Assembly: GCA_018971065.1 (NCBI GenBank)
Contig: JAGWVC010000031.1
Location: forward strand, 1-37,738
DNA from: Sphingomonadales bacterium
GTDB lineage: Bacteria; Pseudomonadota; Alphaproteobacteria; Sphingomonadales; Sphingomonadaceae
Reading direction: 5' to 3'
Length of the DNA stretch: 37,738 bases
This document shows positions 27,183 to 34,945 of this stretch, in pieces; position 1 is the stretch's first letter; the number at the start of each line of letters is the position of its first letter. The notes beneath the pieces were generated by a model. That model had not been told where the DNA came from and made no database searches. It was given only the letters and a program-made list of their open reading frames with translations. The position numbers and the translations under genes are program-made.

Positions 27183-28616
27183 ATGCTTGATGTCGTCAAG
27201 TCCGCCAGCCCGTCGATCCCGTTCGAGATCACCGATCCGGAACGCATCCCCGCCGCCCGCTATTACGACGAGGAGTTCTACAAGCTCGAAGTCGAACGCC
27301 TCTGGCCGCACATGTGGCAGATGGCCTGCCGTCTCGAACAGATCCCCGAACCGGGCGACTGGGTCGAATACAGCAACGTCGGCAAGTCGGTGCTCATCGT
27401 CCGCACCGAAACCGGGGTGAAGGCCTATCACAACGCCTGCCGCCATCGCGGCGTCCCCATCGCCGGCGGCCACGGCAACGAAGGCGGCAAGCCCGCGTTC
27501 GGCAACTGCTCGTCGCAAGGCTTCGTCTGCCCGTTCCACGGCTGGCGCTGGAACATGGATGGCGAGAACACGCTGGTCTATGGCGCCCACCACTTCAACA
27601 AGCGCCAGCTTGACCCCAACGACATCAAGCTGGTCGAATGCCGGGTGGAAGAAGCGATCGGCTGCGCCTGGATCAACTTCGACAACGACGCGCCCAGCTT
27701 CCGCGAAACCCAGGGCCCGCTGATCGACCGGCTCGAAGCGCACAACCTCCACAAGCTGCGCGCCGAATGGTGGTACCAGACCACCATCCCCGCCAACTGG
27801 AAGATCGCCATGGAAGCCTTCATGGAAGGCTACCACGTCATGACCACGCACCCGCAGCTTCAGGACGCGGTGCCCAACATGTACGACAGCCGTTATCGCA
27901 ATGAAGGCCCGATGTCGCTGGCCGATCCGAAGCTCGATCTCCAGGGCAACATCGATGCCCAGCTCCTGTCGATGGCCCGCCTCTCCGAAGGCATGGCCGG
28001 CATGCTCCACGCCAAGGAACTCGAAATCGCGCGGGGCCTGCGTGACTACAAGAGCCTCGGCATCGACTTCCCCGAAGATACCAACATGGCGCTGATGATG
28101 TGGCTCGGCGTCGTCCAGGCCCAGATCGTCGCGCAATTGCAGGCCAGGGGCGAACCCGTCCCCGATCTCAACACCGTCTGCCAGACCCACCCGGTCAACG
28201 CGGTCGAATTCCTCATGCCGCACTACTTCCTGCTGCCCTACTTCTCGTCGTTCTCAGCCTATCGCATCCGCCCCACCGGGCCTGAGGAATGCATCTTCGA
28301 ACTGTGGTCGCTTACCACCTTCCCCGAAGGCCAGGAGCCCGAACCGGTCATGGAACCGCGCGTGCTGCCGTATGACAGCGCCGAATTCCCGCCGATTCCC
28401 CGGCAGGACTATTCGAACATCCCCATCCAGCAGAAGGGCCTCCACGCCCAGGGCTTCGAATTCATGCGCCTCGCCGAAAACGTCGAAGGCATGGTCTCGA
28501 ACTACCAGCGCATCATCGACGGCTACCTGAAAGGCGCCGACCCGAAGAAGCTGGCCGAAGCCACCACCAAACTCGGCGGCAACTTCGACGGCCCCATCCT
28601 CGAACTGGGTCTGTAA
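27183..28616 (+). CDS. Rieske non-heme iron oxygenase, alpha subunit type
   Basis: This 477-residue oxygenase has an N-terminal Rieske [2Fe-2S] domain with ligands Cys86, His88 (CRH) and Cys116, His119 (CPFH). The C-terminal catalytic domain contains EAFMEGYHVMTTHPQ, where His218 and His223 are the mononuclear iron ligands. Such enzymes hydroxylate, dihydroxylate or demethylate aromatic, steroid or other ring compounds, using electrons from a ferredoxin and reductase. Neither partner is encoded in the window, nor is a beta subunit, so this may be a single-component-oxygenase type. AGAGG precedes the ATG by seven bases. Confidence 0.92.
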   Translation: MLDVVKSASPSIPFEITDPERIPAARYYDEEFYKLEVERLWPHMWQMACRLEQIPEPGDWVEYSNVGKSVLIVRTETGVKAYHNACRHRGVPIAGGHGNEGGKPAFGNCSSQGFVCPFHGWRWNMDGENTLVYGAHHFNKRQLDPNDIKLVECRVEEAIGCAWINFDNDAPSFRETQGPLIDRLEAHNLHKLRAEWWYQTTIPANWKIAMEAFMEGYHVMTTHPQLQDAVPNMYDSRYRNEGPMSLADPKLDLQGNIDAQLLSMARLSEGMAGMLHAKELEIARGLRDYKSLGIDFPEDTNMALMMWLGVVQAQIVAQLQARGEPVPDLNTVCQTHPVNAVEFLMPHYFLLPYFSSFSAYRIRPTGPEECIFELWSLTTFPEGQEPEPVMEPRVLPYDSAEFPPIPRQDYSNIPIQQKGLHAQGFEFMRLAENVEGMVSNYQRIIDGYLKGADPKKLAEATTKLGGNFDGPILELGL

Positions 28617-28623
28617 CCCCGAT

Positions 28624-28779
28624 CCTCCCCCAGCTTGCTGGGGGAGGTGGGCGTAGTCGGGTCAAATGACCTGCCGGGGGCAGGTCATCCGACGGAGCCG
28701 GGCGCGGCAACGCGCCCGTGGCCGCAGGCTGACGGAGGGGGCGCGGCATCGCGCAACGCTGACGGAAGGCGCCGCCCCC
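28624..28779. repeat. composite palindromic/tandem repeat in convergent Rieske-iclR spacer
   Basis: Three repeated structures fill this spacer. An 11-bp inverted repeat joins CCTCCCCCAGC (28624-28634) to GCTGGGGGAGG (28637-28647). A second 10-bp pair joins ATGACCTGCC (28666-28675) to GGCAGGTCAT (28679-28688). Then GACGGA appears at 28691, 28731 and 28761, the first two followed by GCGCGGCA(A/T)CGCGC hairpins. Similar CTCCCCCAGCTTGCTGGGGGAG elements are, from memory, common between sphingomonad genes. The inverted repeats could end both convergent transcripts. Confidence 0.7.
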
Positions 28780-29654
28780 TAGCGATCCGCCAGCATCACC
28801 TGCACGCACGCCTCCAGCAGCCGCTCCGCCAGCGCCAGCACGTCCGCGCCCGCCAGCGGCGCGGCAAAATCCCCCAGGCACAGGTTGAACGCGCAAGCCC
28901 CGTCACGGTCGAACACCGGCGCCGCGATCAGGATCACGTCGTAAAGCGCCTCGGGCACGATCGCCTCCGGCTGCGCCACCCGGTCCAGCGCGCCCACCCG
29001 GCTGACGATCCGCTCGCGCATATCCGCGCCGCGCCCGCCGCGCGCCAGCTCGGCAATCTCCGCCGCCAGTCGCGGCTGCCCCGCCTGCCGCAGCGATACC
29101 TGAAACCCCCGCTCGCGGATCATCGCCAGACCGCCGCGCAGTTCCGCCTCCACCCCCTCATCCCCGGCATGAACCCCGCGCGCCAGCCACGCCAAGACCG
29201 CCGCATCGTCCCCCCAGGCCAGAAACGGAGCGCCCAGCGGCGGCACCAGCGGCCGCCGCTCGCCCGGCCGCAGGCTCGGCCAGCGCCCCCCGCGATCCGC
29301 TGCGGCAAACACCCCCACCAGGTCCTCGCCCACCATCGTGGTCAACACCACCGGCACGTCCAGCTCGCCCGCCAGCGCCCCCGCCGCCTCGCCCGCCCGC
29401 GCCAGCAGGGCTTGCCCCCGCACCGCCGCATCGCCCACCGCCGCCAGCACCGGCCCCAGGTGGAACGTTCGGCGCACCGCGTCGCGCCGCACATAGCCAC
29501 GCTCGGCCAGCGCGTTCAGCACCGCATGGCACGAAGCCGGGTTGATCCCGGTGGCGCGCATGATTTCGCTCAGCGTGAAACCGCGCTCGGGGCTGGTTGC
29601 CAGCAGGTCGATGATGTCGATTCCGCGCGTTGCGGAAAGGGCAGGGCGGGCCAC
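28779..29654 (-). CDS. IclR family transcriptional regulator
   Basis: This 291-residue protein has an N-terminal winged helix-turn-helix (about 5-66) with TLSEIMRATGINPASCHAVLNALAERGYV-type content. The C-terminal IclR effector-binding domain (about 75-285) includes the segments VPVVLTTMVGEDLV, PLVPPLGAPFLAW and FNLCLGDF. GTG at 29654 is used as start, with GGAAG five bases upstream. It is divergent from the SDR-LLM-hydrolase operon and convergent with the Rieske gene. It probably controls the neighbouring catabolic genes and itself through the palindrome at 29734-29752. The effector is unknown. Confidence 0.92.
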   Translation of the reverse strand: MARPALSATRGIDIIDLLATSPERGFTLSEIMRATGINPASCHAVLNALAERGYVRRDAVRRTFHLGPVLAAVGDAAVRGQALLARAGEAAGALAGELDVPVVLTTMVGEDLVGVFAAADRGGRWPSLRPGERRPLVPPLGAPFLAWGDDAAVLAWLARGVHAGDEGVEAELRGGLAMIRERGFQVSLRQAGQPRLAAEIAELARGGRGADMRERIVSRVGALDRVAQPEAIVPEALYDVILIAAPVFDRDGACAFNLCLGDFAAPLAGADVLALAERLLEACVQVMLADR

Positions 29655-29733
29655 GGCACTTCCATGATGACAGATTTGCGGGGCGTCGATTGACTCGACT
29701 CGCTTAGGCCGTCATCCTCGTCATTACAAACAG

Positions 29734-29752
29734 TTTTTTCATAATGCAAAAA
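29734..29752. promoter_or_regulatory. 19-bp palindrome, candidate IclR operator
   Basis: TTTTTTCATAATGCAAAAA is symmetric around A29743; eight of nine positions in each arm pair. It is the most AT-rich spot in the divergent 113-bp spacer between iclR (start 29654) and the SDR gene (start 29768), 15 bp before the latter. IclR proteins bind short palindromes in such spacers. Its closeness to the SDR start suggests blocking of transcription, but no promoter elements are clear enough to place it. Confidence 0.6.
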
Positions 29753-29767
29753 CATCGGGAGAATGCC

Positions 29768-30613
29768 GTGACTTTCGCCATAGACCTCACCGGCAGAACC
29801 ATCCTCGTCTGCGGCGTCCACAAGGGCGGCATGGGCGGCGCCACCTGCCGCAACATCGTCCATGCCGGCGGCACCGTCATCGCGCTCGACTGGTCGCAGG
29901 ACTACGTTGACGGCATCGCCGCCGAACTGCGCGCGCTCGGCGGCACCTGCCATACCTTCGTCGCGGACCTCACCGACGCCGCCCGCTGCGATACCCTGAT
30001 CGCCGAAATCACGCAGAAGTTCGGCCCCATCGACGGCCTCGTCAACGTCGCCGGCGGCACCCGCGCCGAGGAATGGATGCCGCTCGAGGACACCCCCGGC
30101 GAAAGTCTGGCGAAAACCATGCAATTGAACTTCGCCTATGCCTTCCAGCTTGCCCGCGATGCCGCCGCCATCTGGATTCGCGACGGCCGCCCCGGCGCCA
30201 TCGTCTCGGTCGGCTCGGTCAGCGCCAAGGATTCCGCCCCGTGGCACGGCCCCTATGGCGCGGCGAAATCGGCACTGATCGCGCTGACGCGCACGATGGC
30301 CAACGAATGGCAGCAGTTCGGTATCCGCGCCAACACCGTCTCGCCCGGCGCGGTGATGAGCGAACGCGTGCTCACCAAATCCGCCGCCATGTCCGATGCC
30401 GCCAAGCTCAGCCGCGATCCCGCCATCGGGGTCATCGTCTCCGAGCCGCAGGAACTCGCCAACGCCATCACCTTCCTGCTCAGCGATCTCGCCTCGGGCA
30501 TCACCGGCCAGAACCTCACGGTCGATCGCAGCCTGTCCACCCGCTTCTGCGGCGGCGGCCGCCGCACCCGCAAGGAAATCGACGAACTGCTGGCGCAAGG
30601 CGCCAAGGCCTAA
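29768..30613 (+). CDS. SDR family oxidoreductase, atypical cofactor loop
   Basis: This 281-residue SDR has a modified cofactor motif: CGVHKGGMGG (15-24) replaces TGxxxGxG, and NVAG (93-96) replaces NNAG. The catalytic Tyr163 and Lys167 are kept in YGAAK. Asp41 after strand two suggests NAD(H). The C-terminus is extended and basic (FCGGGRRTRKEIDELL). GTG at 29768 is preferred over ATG at 29744 because GGGAG lies six bases upstream; the ATG would fall in the palindrome. It is the first gene of a five-gene catabolic operon, 27 bp before the next gene. Confidence 0.87.
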   Translation: MTFAIDLTGRTILVCGVHKGGMGGATCRNIVHAGGTVIALDWSQDYVDGIAAELRALGGTCHTFVADLTDAARCDTLIAEITQKFGPIDGLVNVAGGTRAEEWMPLEDTPGESLAKTMQLNFAYAFQLARDAAAIWIRDGRPGAIVSVGSVSAKDSAPWHGPYGAAKSALIALTRTMANEWQQFGIRANTVSPGAVMSERVLTKSAAMSDAAKLSRDPAIGVIVSEPQELANAITFLLSDLASGITGQNLTVDRSLSTRFCGGGRRTRKEIDELLAQGAKA

Positions 30614-30640
30614 CCCTCACCAGATTACAGGAGACACCCA

Positions 30641-31798
30641 ATGGAACTCGGCCTGCTATACGAATTCGAAGCCCCGCAACCCTGGGGTGAACCGCACCCG
30701 TGGGGCCAGCGCAATGCCGAACGCAAGGGCTACCACGACGCGATCGAGCAGATCGTGCTGGCCGACAAGAAAGGCTTCCACACCGCCTGGTGTGTCGAAC
30801 ACCACTTCCGCGAGGGCCGCAGCCACATGCCGTGCAGCGAAGCCGTGCTCGGCGCGCTCTCGCAGGTAACCAAGGACATCCGCCTCGGCTTCGGCGTCAC
30901 GCTGATGCCGCACGAATTCATCCACCCCGCCCGCGTCGCAGAGAAAGTCGCCACGGTGGACGTGCTCTCGAAGGGCCGTGTCGAATGGGGCATCGGCCGC
31001 TCCACGCCGATGGAGCAGATCGCGTTCGGCGTCGATATTCCCCGCTCGAAGGAAAAGATGCTCGCCGCCACCAAGACCGTCGTCGGCATGTGGGAACAGG
31101 AATACTATTCCGAAGACTCCGAATTCCTGAAATTCCCGCCGCGCATGGTCACGCCGAAACCGTGGCAGGACCCGCATCCGCCGGTCTGGCTCGCCGCCTC
31201 CAGCCACGAATCCGCCGGCTTCGCGGGCGAGAACGGCCTCGGCCTGCTGTGCTTCAGCATCATGCAGCCGCTGTCGAAACTGGGCGAGATCATCAAGGTC
31301 TATCGCGAGGGCCAGGCCCGCGCCAAGCCGCTCACCGGCGTCCATACCAACAAGGTCGGCACCTACACGCTGGTCCACTGCGCCAAATCGCGCGCCGATT
31401 TCGAGCGCAACAAGCTCTGGGAATCGATGTGGTGGTGGTACACCACCGTCGCCGCGTTCCTGCTGAAGTGGGAATTCGCCCACCTGCCCGCTGAAGCACA
31501 GGAAAAGGCCTTCCCGCTGCTCAAGAAGCAGGCCGACGGCGAATTCGACATGGCGAAGTTCGACGAGGAGGACATGGTCATCGTCGGCACGCCCGAGGAA
31601 TGCCTGCGCAAGTTCATGATGTACGAGGAAGCCGGCGTCGATCAGGTGCTGTGCTACGTCAACTTCGGCCACCTCACCCACGAAGCCGTGCTTGAATCGA
31701 TCGGCCTGCTGGGGGATTACGTGATCCCGGAACTGAAGAAGGCCGGCGCGAAACGCATGGCGCGCAGCCTCGAAGCCTCGATCGCGGCGGCGAAGTAA
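30641..31798 (+). CDS. LLM class flavin-dependent oxidoreductase
   Basis: This 385-residue bacterial luciferase-like (TIM-barrel) flavoprotein has the conserved segments GFHTAWCVEHHF, LGFGVTLMPHEFIHPARVAEKVATVD, GRVEWGIGRST and a C-terminal VIVGTPEECLRKF. Members use reduced FMN or F420 for monooxygenation, including type II Baeyer-Villiger reactions, or dehydrogenation. No flavin reductase is encoded nearby. AGGAG precedes the ATG. It is second in the operon, followed after 13 bp by an alpha/beta hydrolase, which fits an ester or lactone made by the flavoprotein. The true substrate is unknown. Confidence 0.92.
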   Translation: MELGLLYEFEAPQPWGEPHPWGQRNAERKGYHDAIEQIVLADKKGFHTAWCVEHHFREGRSHMPCSEAVLGALSQVTKDIRLGFGVTLMPHEFIHPARVAEKVATVDVLSKGRVEWGIGRSTPMEQIAFGVDIPRSKEKMLAATKTVVGMWEQEYYSEDSEFLKFPPRMVTPKPWQDPHPPVWLAASSHESAGFAGENGLGLLCFSIMQPLSKLGEIIKVYREGQARAKPLTGVHTNKVGTYTLVHCAKSRADFERNKLWESMWWWYTTVAAFLLKWEFAHLPAEAQEKAFPLLKKQADGEFDMAKFDEEDMVIVGTPEECLRKFMMYEEAGVDQVLCYVNFGHLTHEAVLESIGLLGDYVIPELKKAGAKRMARSLEASIAAAK

Positions 31799-31811
31799 GG
31801 GAGTGTATCGG

Positions 31812-32699
31812 GTGGCAGAAGCGCACGAAATCCTCCTGCCACCGGAACGCCCCGGCCACGCCTGCCCGCCCGATCTCGCCGAACGCCGCGCCGGCATCGC
31901 AGCCGGCAAGGCCGCCGGCGTCTGGAACGTCACCCCGCCCCCCGGCGAAGTCACGCTCGGCGGCCGCCGCACGCTGGTCTATCGCCCGGAAGGCCCCGAA
32001 CGCGGCCGCCTCATCCACTACCACGGCGGCGCTTACCGCCTCGGCTGCCCGGAGATGACCGGGCCGTTCGCCGCCGCCATCGCCGCGCGGACCGGCTACA
32101 AGGTGTTCGTCCCCGAATACCGCCTCGCCCCCGAACACCCGTTCCCCTGCGGCCTCAACGACGGCTGGGCCGCGCTCGAAATGCTCAGCCGTGCCCACGA
32201 CGATGGCCTGCCGCTCGTCCTCTGCGGCGATTCCGCCGGCGGCGGCATGGCCACGGCGCTCACCGTCATGGCCGTCGCGCGCGGGCTTCCCGTCGCCGGC
32301 CTCATCGCGCTTTCCCCCTGGCTCGACCTCACCGTCTCCGCCCCCAGCTATGCCGCCAACGCCGCCACCGACCCGCTGTTCTCCGCCGAATCCGCCGAAT
32401 CCGGCGCCCGCCTCTACACGCAAGGGGGCGATCGCGCCCACCCGCTGGCCTCGCCGCTGTTCGCAGACCTGCGCGGCTTCCCGCGCACCTTCACCAGCGT
32501 CGGCAGCGGCGAAGTCCTGCTTGATGACGCTCGCCACTTCCACCGCCGCCTCACCGAAACCGGCATCGATGCCACGCTCTCCGAAGTGCCCGGCATGGAC
32601 CACACCGCCGTCGTCCGCTCGGCTGACGCGCCCGGCTCGCCCGAAACCCTCGCCCTCATCGTCGCGATGCTGTCGGATATCGCCACCGCGCGCGGCTGA
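31812..32699 (+). CDS. alpha/beta hydrolase, hormone-sensitive lipase family
   Basis: This 295-residue esterase has the HSL oxyanion motif HGGAY (71-75), nucleophile Ser141 in GDSAGG and histidine His264 in GMDHTAV. The acid position appears as Glu234 in SGEVLLDD, where many relatives have Asp. It hydrolyses carboxylic esters or lactones. GTG at 31812 is chosen because AAGGGAG (31797-31803) lies eight bases upstream; the GTG at 31803 overlaps that site. It sits between two LLM oxidoreductase genes, so it may open a product of one of them. Confidence 0.9.
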   Translation: MAEAHEILLPPERPGHACPPDLAERRAGIAAGKAAGVWNVTPPPGEVTLGGRRTLVYRPEGPERGRLIHYHGGAYRLGCPEMTGPFAAAIAARTGYKVFVPEYRLAPEHPFPCGLNDGWAALEMLSRAHDDGLPLVLCGDSAGGGMATALTVMAVARGLPVAGLIALSPWLDLTVSAPSYAANAATDPLFSAESAESGARLYTQGGDRAHPLASPLFADLRGFPRTFTSVGSGEVLLDDARHFHRRLTETGIDATLSEVPGMDHTAVVRSADAPGSPETLALIVAMLSDIATARG

Positions 32700-32757
32700 C
32701 CACTGGACGCATCCCCCGCGCGCGGCCACGTTGCGCCGCCAAAGGGAGTAAGGCCAG

Positions 32758-33774
32758 ATGAGCGACGATCCAAACCAGGTGCGCACCACCGTCTCGTTCG
32801 ACATGCGCAGCCCCGCGTTCGGCGCGCCCACCGCGCAGCTTTACGGCGCCGCCGTCGAAATGGCCGCCTTTGCCGACAGGATCGGCGTCGCCGCGATCAA
32901 CCTCATGCAGCACCACGGCTCGGAAGACGGCTACCTGCCCCAGCCGTTCACGCTCTGCGCCGCGATGGCTGCCGTTACCAAACGCATCCGCTTCAGCCTC
33001 GGCGCGGTCATCCTGCCGCTGCACGATCCGGTCGAGATCGCCGAACAGATCGCGCTGGTCGATCTCCTCTCGAACGGCCGCGCCAGCGTCATCTTCGGCG
33101 CCGGCTACGTGCCATCCGAATTCGCCATGTTCGGCAAATCGCTGAAGGACCGCGCCAAACTGCTCGACAGCGGCATCGAAACCATCATCCGCGCGCTCGA
33201 CGGCGAACGCTTCGAAACCGCCGAAGGCCGCCCGGTGTTCGTCCGCCCCTTGCCGGTGCAGAACGTGCGCGACATCATCATGGCCGGTGGCGCCGTCCCC
33301 GCCGCCGCCCGCCGCGCCGCCCGCTACGACATCGGCCTTGGCCCGATGACCCCCACCATCGTCGATACCTACCTTGAGGAATGCGCGAAGCACGGCCGCC
33401 CGCCGCGCCAGTACTACCGCCCGGTCCCCGGCCAGCCGCTCGCCATCCACTTGTGCGAGGACCCGGACGCGGGCTGGGACGCCATCGCGCCCCACGCCGT
33501 CCACGTCATCACCGAATATGCCAAGTGGGCCGAACAGGAAGGCGATGCCTCGAACTCCCCGTTCAAGGGTCTTACCGATCCCGCCGTGCTGCGCCACGCC
33601 GGCCTGTTCGCGGCATGGCCCCCTGAACACCTGATCGAACACGCCAAATCCGTGCCCGAAGGCGGCCAGCTCGGCTTCCAGCCGCTGCTCGGCGGGCTCG
33701 ATCCGGCGGAAGGCTGGAAAAGCCTGAAACTCCTCGAACAAGCCCTGCCGCACCTGCGGCGCAACCCGGCCTGA
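32758..33774 (+). CDS. LLM class flavin-dependent oxidoreductase
   Basis: This 338-residue second luciferase-like flavoprotein differs clearly from the first. It has the segments AAINLMQHHGSEDGYLPQP, FSLGAVILPLHDPVEIAEQIALVD and GRASVIFGAGYVPSEF. The family uses reduced flavin. The C-terminal part is more divergent, with a WAEQEGDASNSPFKG insert. AAGGGAG precedes the ATG. It lies fourth in the operon, 58 bp after the hydrolase and 25 bp before the last SDR. Two LLM enzymes in one operon suggest two oxidation steps or two substrates. Confidence 0.9.
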   Translation: MSDDPNQVRTTVSFDMRSPAFGAPTAQLYGAAVEMAAFADRIGVAAINLMQHHGSEDGYLPQPFTLCAAMAAVTKRIRFSLGAVILPLHDPVEIAEQIALVDLLSNGRASVIFGAGYVPSEFAMFGKSLKDRAKLLDSGIETIIRALDGERFETAEGRPVFVRPLPVQNVRDIIMAGGAVPAAARRAARYDIGLGPMTPTIVDTYLEECAKHGRPPRQYYRPVPGQPLAIHLCEDPDAGWDAIAPHAVHVITEYAKWAEQEGDASNSPFKGLTDPAVLRHAGLFAAWPPEHLIEHAKSVPEGGQLGFQPLLGGLDPAEGWKSLKLLEQALPHLRRNPA

Positions 33775-33799
33775 TGCCGCACAGCAACGGAGAATCACC

Positions 33800-34546
33800 A
33801 TGCGCAAGGTAGCCCTCATCACCGGCGCCGCCGCCGGCATCGGCGCGGCCTGCGCCAAACGCCTCGCGCGCGACGGCATCGCCATCGGCGTCATGGACCT
33901 CGACGAGGCCCGCTGCGCCGACACGGTCGAAGCGATCAAGGCCGCCGGTGGCGAAGCCATCGCGCTCGCCGCCGACGTGTCGAACCGCGCCCAGGTCCGC
34001 GCCGCCGTTGCGAAGCTGCGCGCCGCGTTCGGCCCCATCACCATCGTCGTCAACAACGCCGGCATCGTCGATTTCACCCCGTTCGAGGACCTCACCGACG
34101 AGGCGTGGGACCGCATGTTCGCGGTCAACGTGCGCGGCCCGTTCATCGTCATCCAGGAATGCGCGCCCGACATGGTGGCCGCGCAGTGGGGCCGCATCGT
34201 CAACATCTCGTCGTCCTCGGCGCAGACCGGCACCAAGAGCCAGGTGTCCTACTCGTCGTCGAAGGGCGCGATCGTCACGATGACCCGCAGCCTCGCCGAA
34301 CACTACGGCAAGCACGGCATCACCGTGAACAACATCCCCCCCGGCTCGGTGATGGGCACGATCATGTCCGAGGCCAACAAGCACAAGTTCCCGATCCCGA
34401 TGGACCAGTTGACCGAGCGGGTGATGACCCCGCGCCTCGGCATCCCCGAGGACATCGCCCACGCCTGTGCCTTCCTGTGCGACGATGCCGCCGGCTACGT
34501 CACCGGGCAGACCATCGGCGTCAACGGCGGCCGCGTGGTAAGCTGA
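33800..34546 (+). CDS. short-chain dehydrogenase/reductase
   Basis: This 248-residue classical SDR has TGAAAGIG (8-15), Asp33 favouring NAD(H), NNAG (85-88), a serine run at 137-140 holding the catalytic serine, Tyr151 and Lys155 in YSSSK, and a C-terminus with YVTGQTIGVNGG. It resembles 3-oxoacyl-ACP reductase-like SDRs, but the setting is catabolic. It is the last enzyme gene of the operon, after which a membrane protein gene follows at 66 bp. Confidence 0.9.
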   Translation: MRKVALITGAAAGIGAACAKRLARDGIAIGVMDLDEARCADTVEAIKAAGGEAIALAADVSNRAQVRAAVAKLRAAFGPITIVVNNAGIVDFTPFEDLTDEAWDRMFAVNVRGPFIVIQECAPDMVAAQWGRIVNISSSSAQTGTKSQVSYSSSKGAIVTMTRSLAEHYGKHGITVNNIPPGSVMGTIMSEANKHKFPIPMDQLTERVMTPRLGIPEDIAHACAFLCDDAAGYVTGQTIGVNGGRVVS

Positions 34547-34612
34547 CCGGGGAACGAAATCGGCCCTCACGCTCTTTATGCCTGCAAGCGGGCGGGCACA
34601 GGAGCATTCATC

Positions 34613-34930
34613 ATGGCAGTCTACCGAGATACCGAAACCGGCCAGGTCGTCGAACGCCGCAGCAGCGGCGGCGCCATCTTCCTCGGCATCGTCGTCGTCC
34701 TGGCGGTGATCGTCGGCCTGCTGTTCGCCACCGGCTTCTGGAGCGCCAAGGTCAGGGACCCGGGCGAACTGCCCAGCGTCGCGGTCAAGGCCAGCGGCGG
34801 CGCGCTGCCCGATGTCGATCTGAATTCGAAGAAGGTCGTCGTCGGCACGAAGCAGACCAGCGTCGATGTCCCGGTCGTGAACACCAAGAAGGAAGCGATC
34901 GACGTGCCGGTGGTCGGCGTCAAGCCGTAA
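34613..34930 (+). CDS. small membrane-anchored protein with DVPVV repeats
   Basis: This 105-residue protein is of unknown function. A short polar N-terminus (MAVYRDTETGQVVERR) is followed by one membrane helix (about 20-42) and a 60-residue tail. The tail ends with two copies of the short motif DVPVV (85-89 and 97-101), each followed by a lysine within four residues. AGGAG lies eight bases before the ATG. It may be read from the upstream operon, but it ends 15 bp from the convergent receptor gene. Confidence 0.75.
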   Translation: MAVYRDTETGQVVERRSSGGAIFLGIVVVLAVIVGLLFATGFWSAKVRDPGELPSVAVKASGGALPDVDLNSKKVVVGTKQTSVDVPVVNTKKEAIDVPVVGVKP

Positions 34931-34945
34931 GCCGGCAAGCCATCC

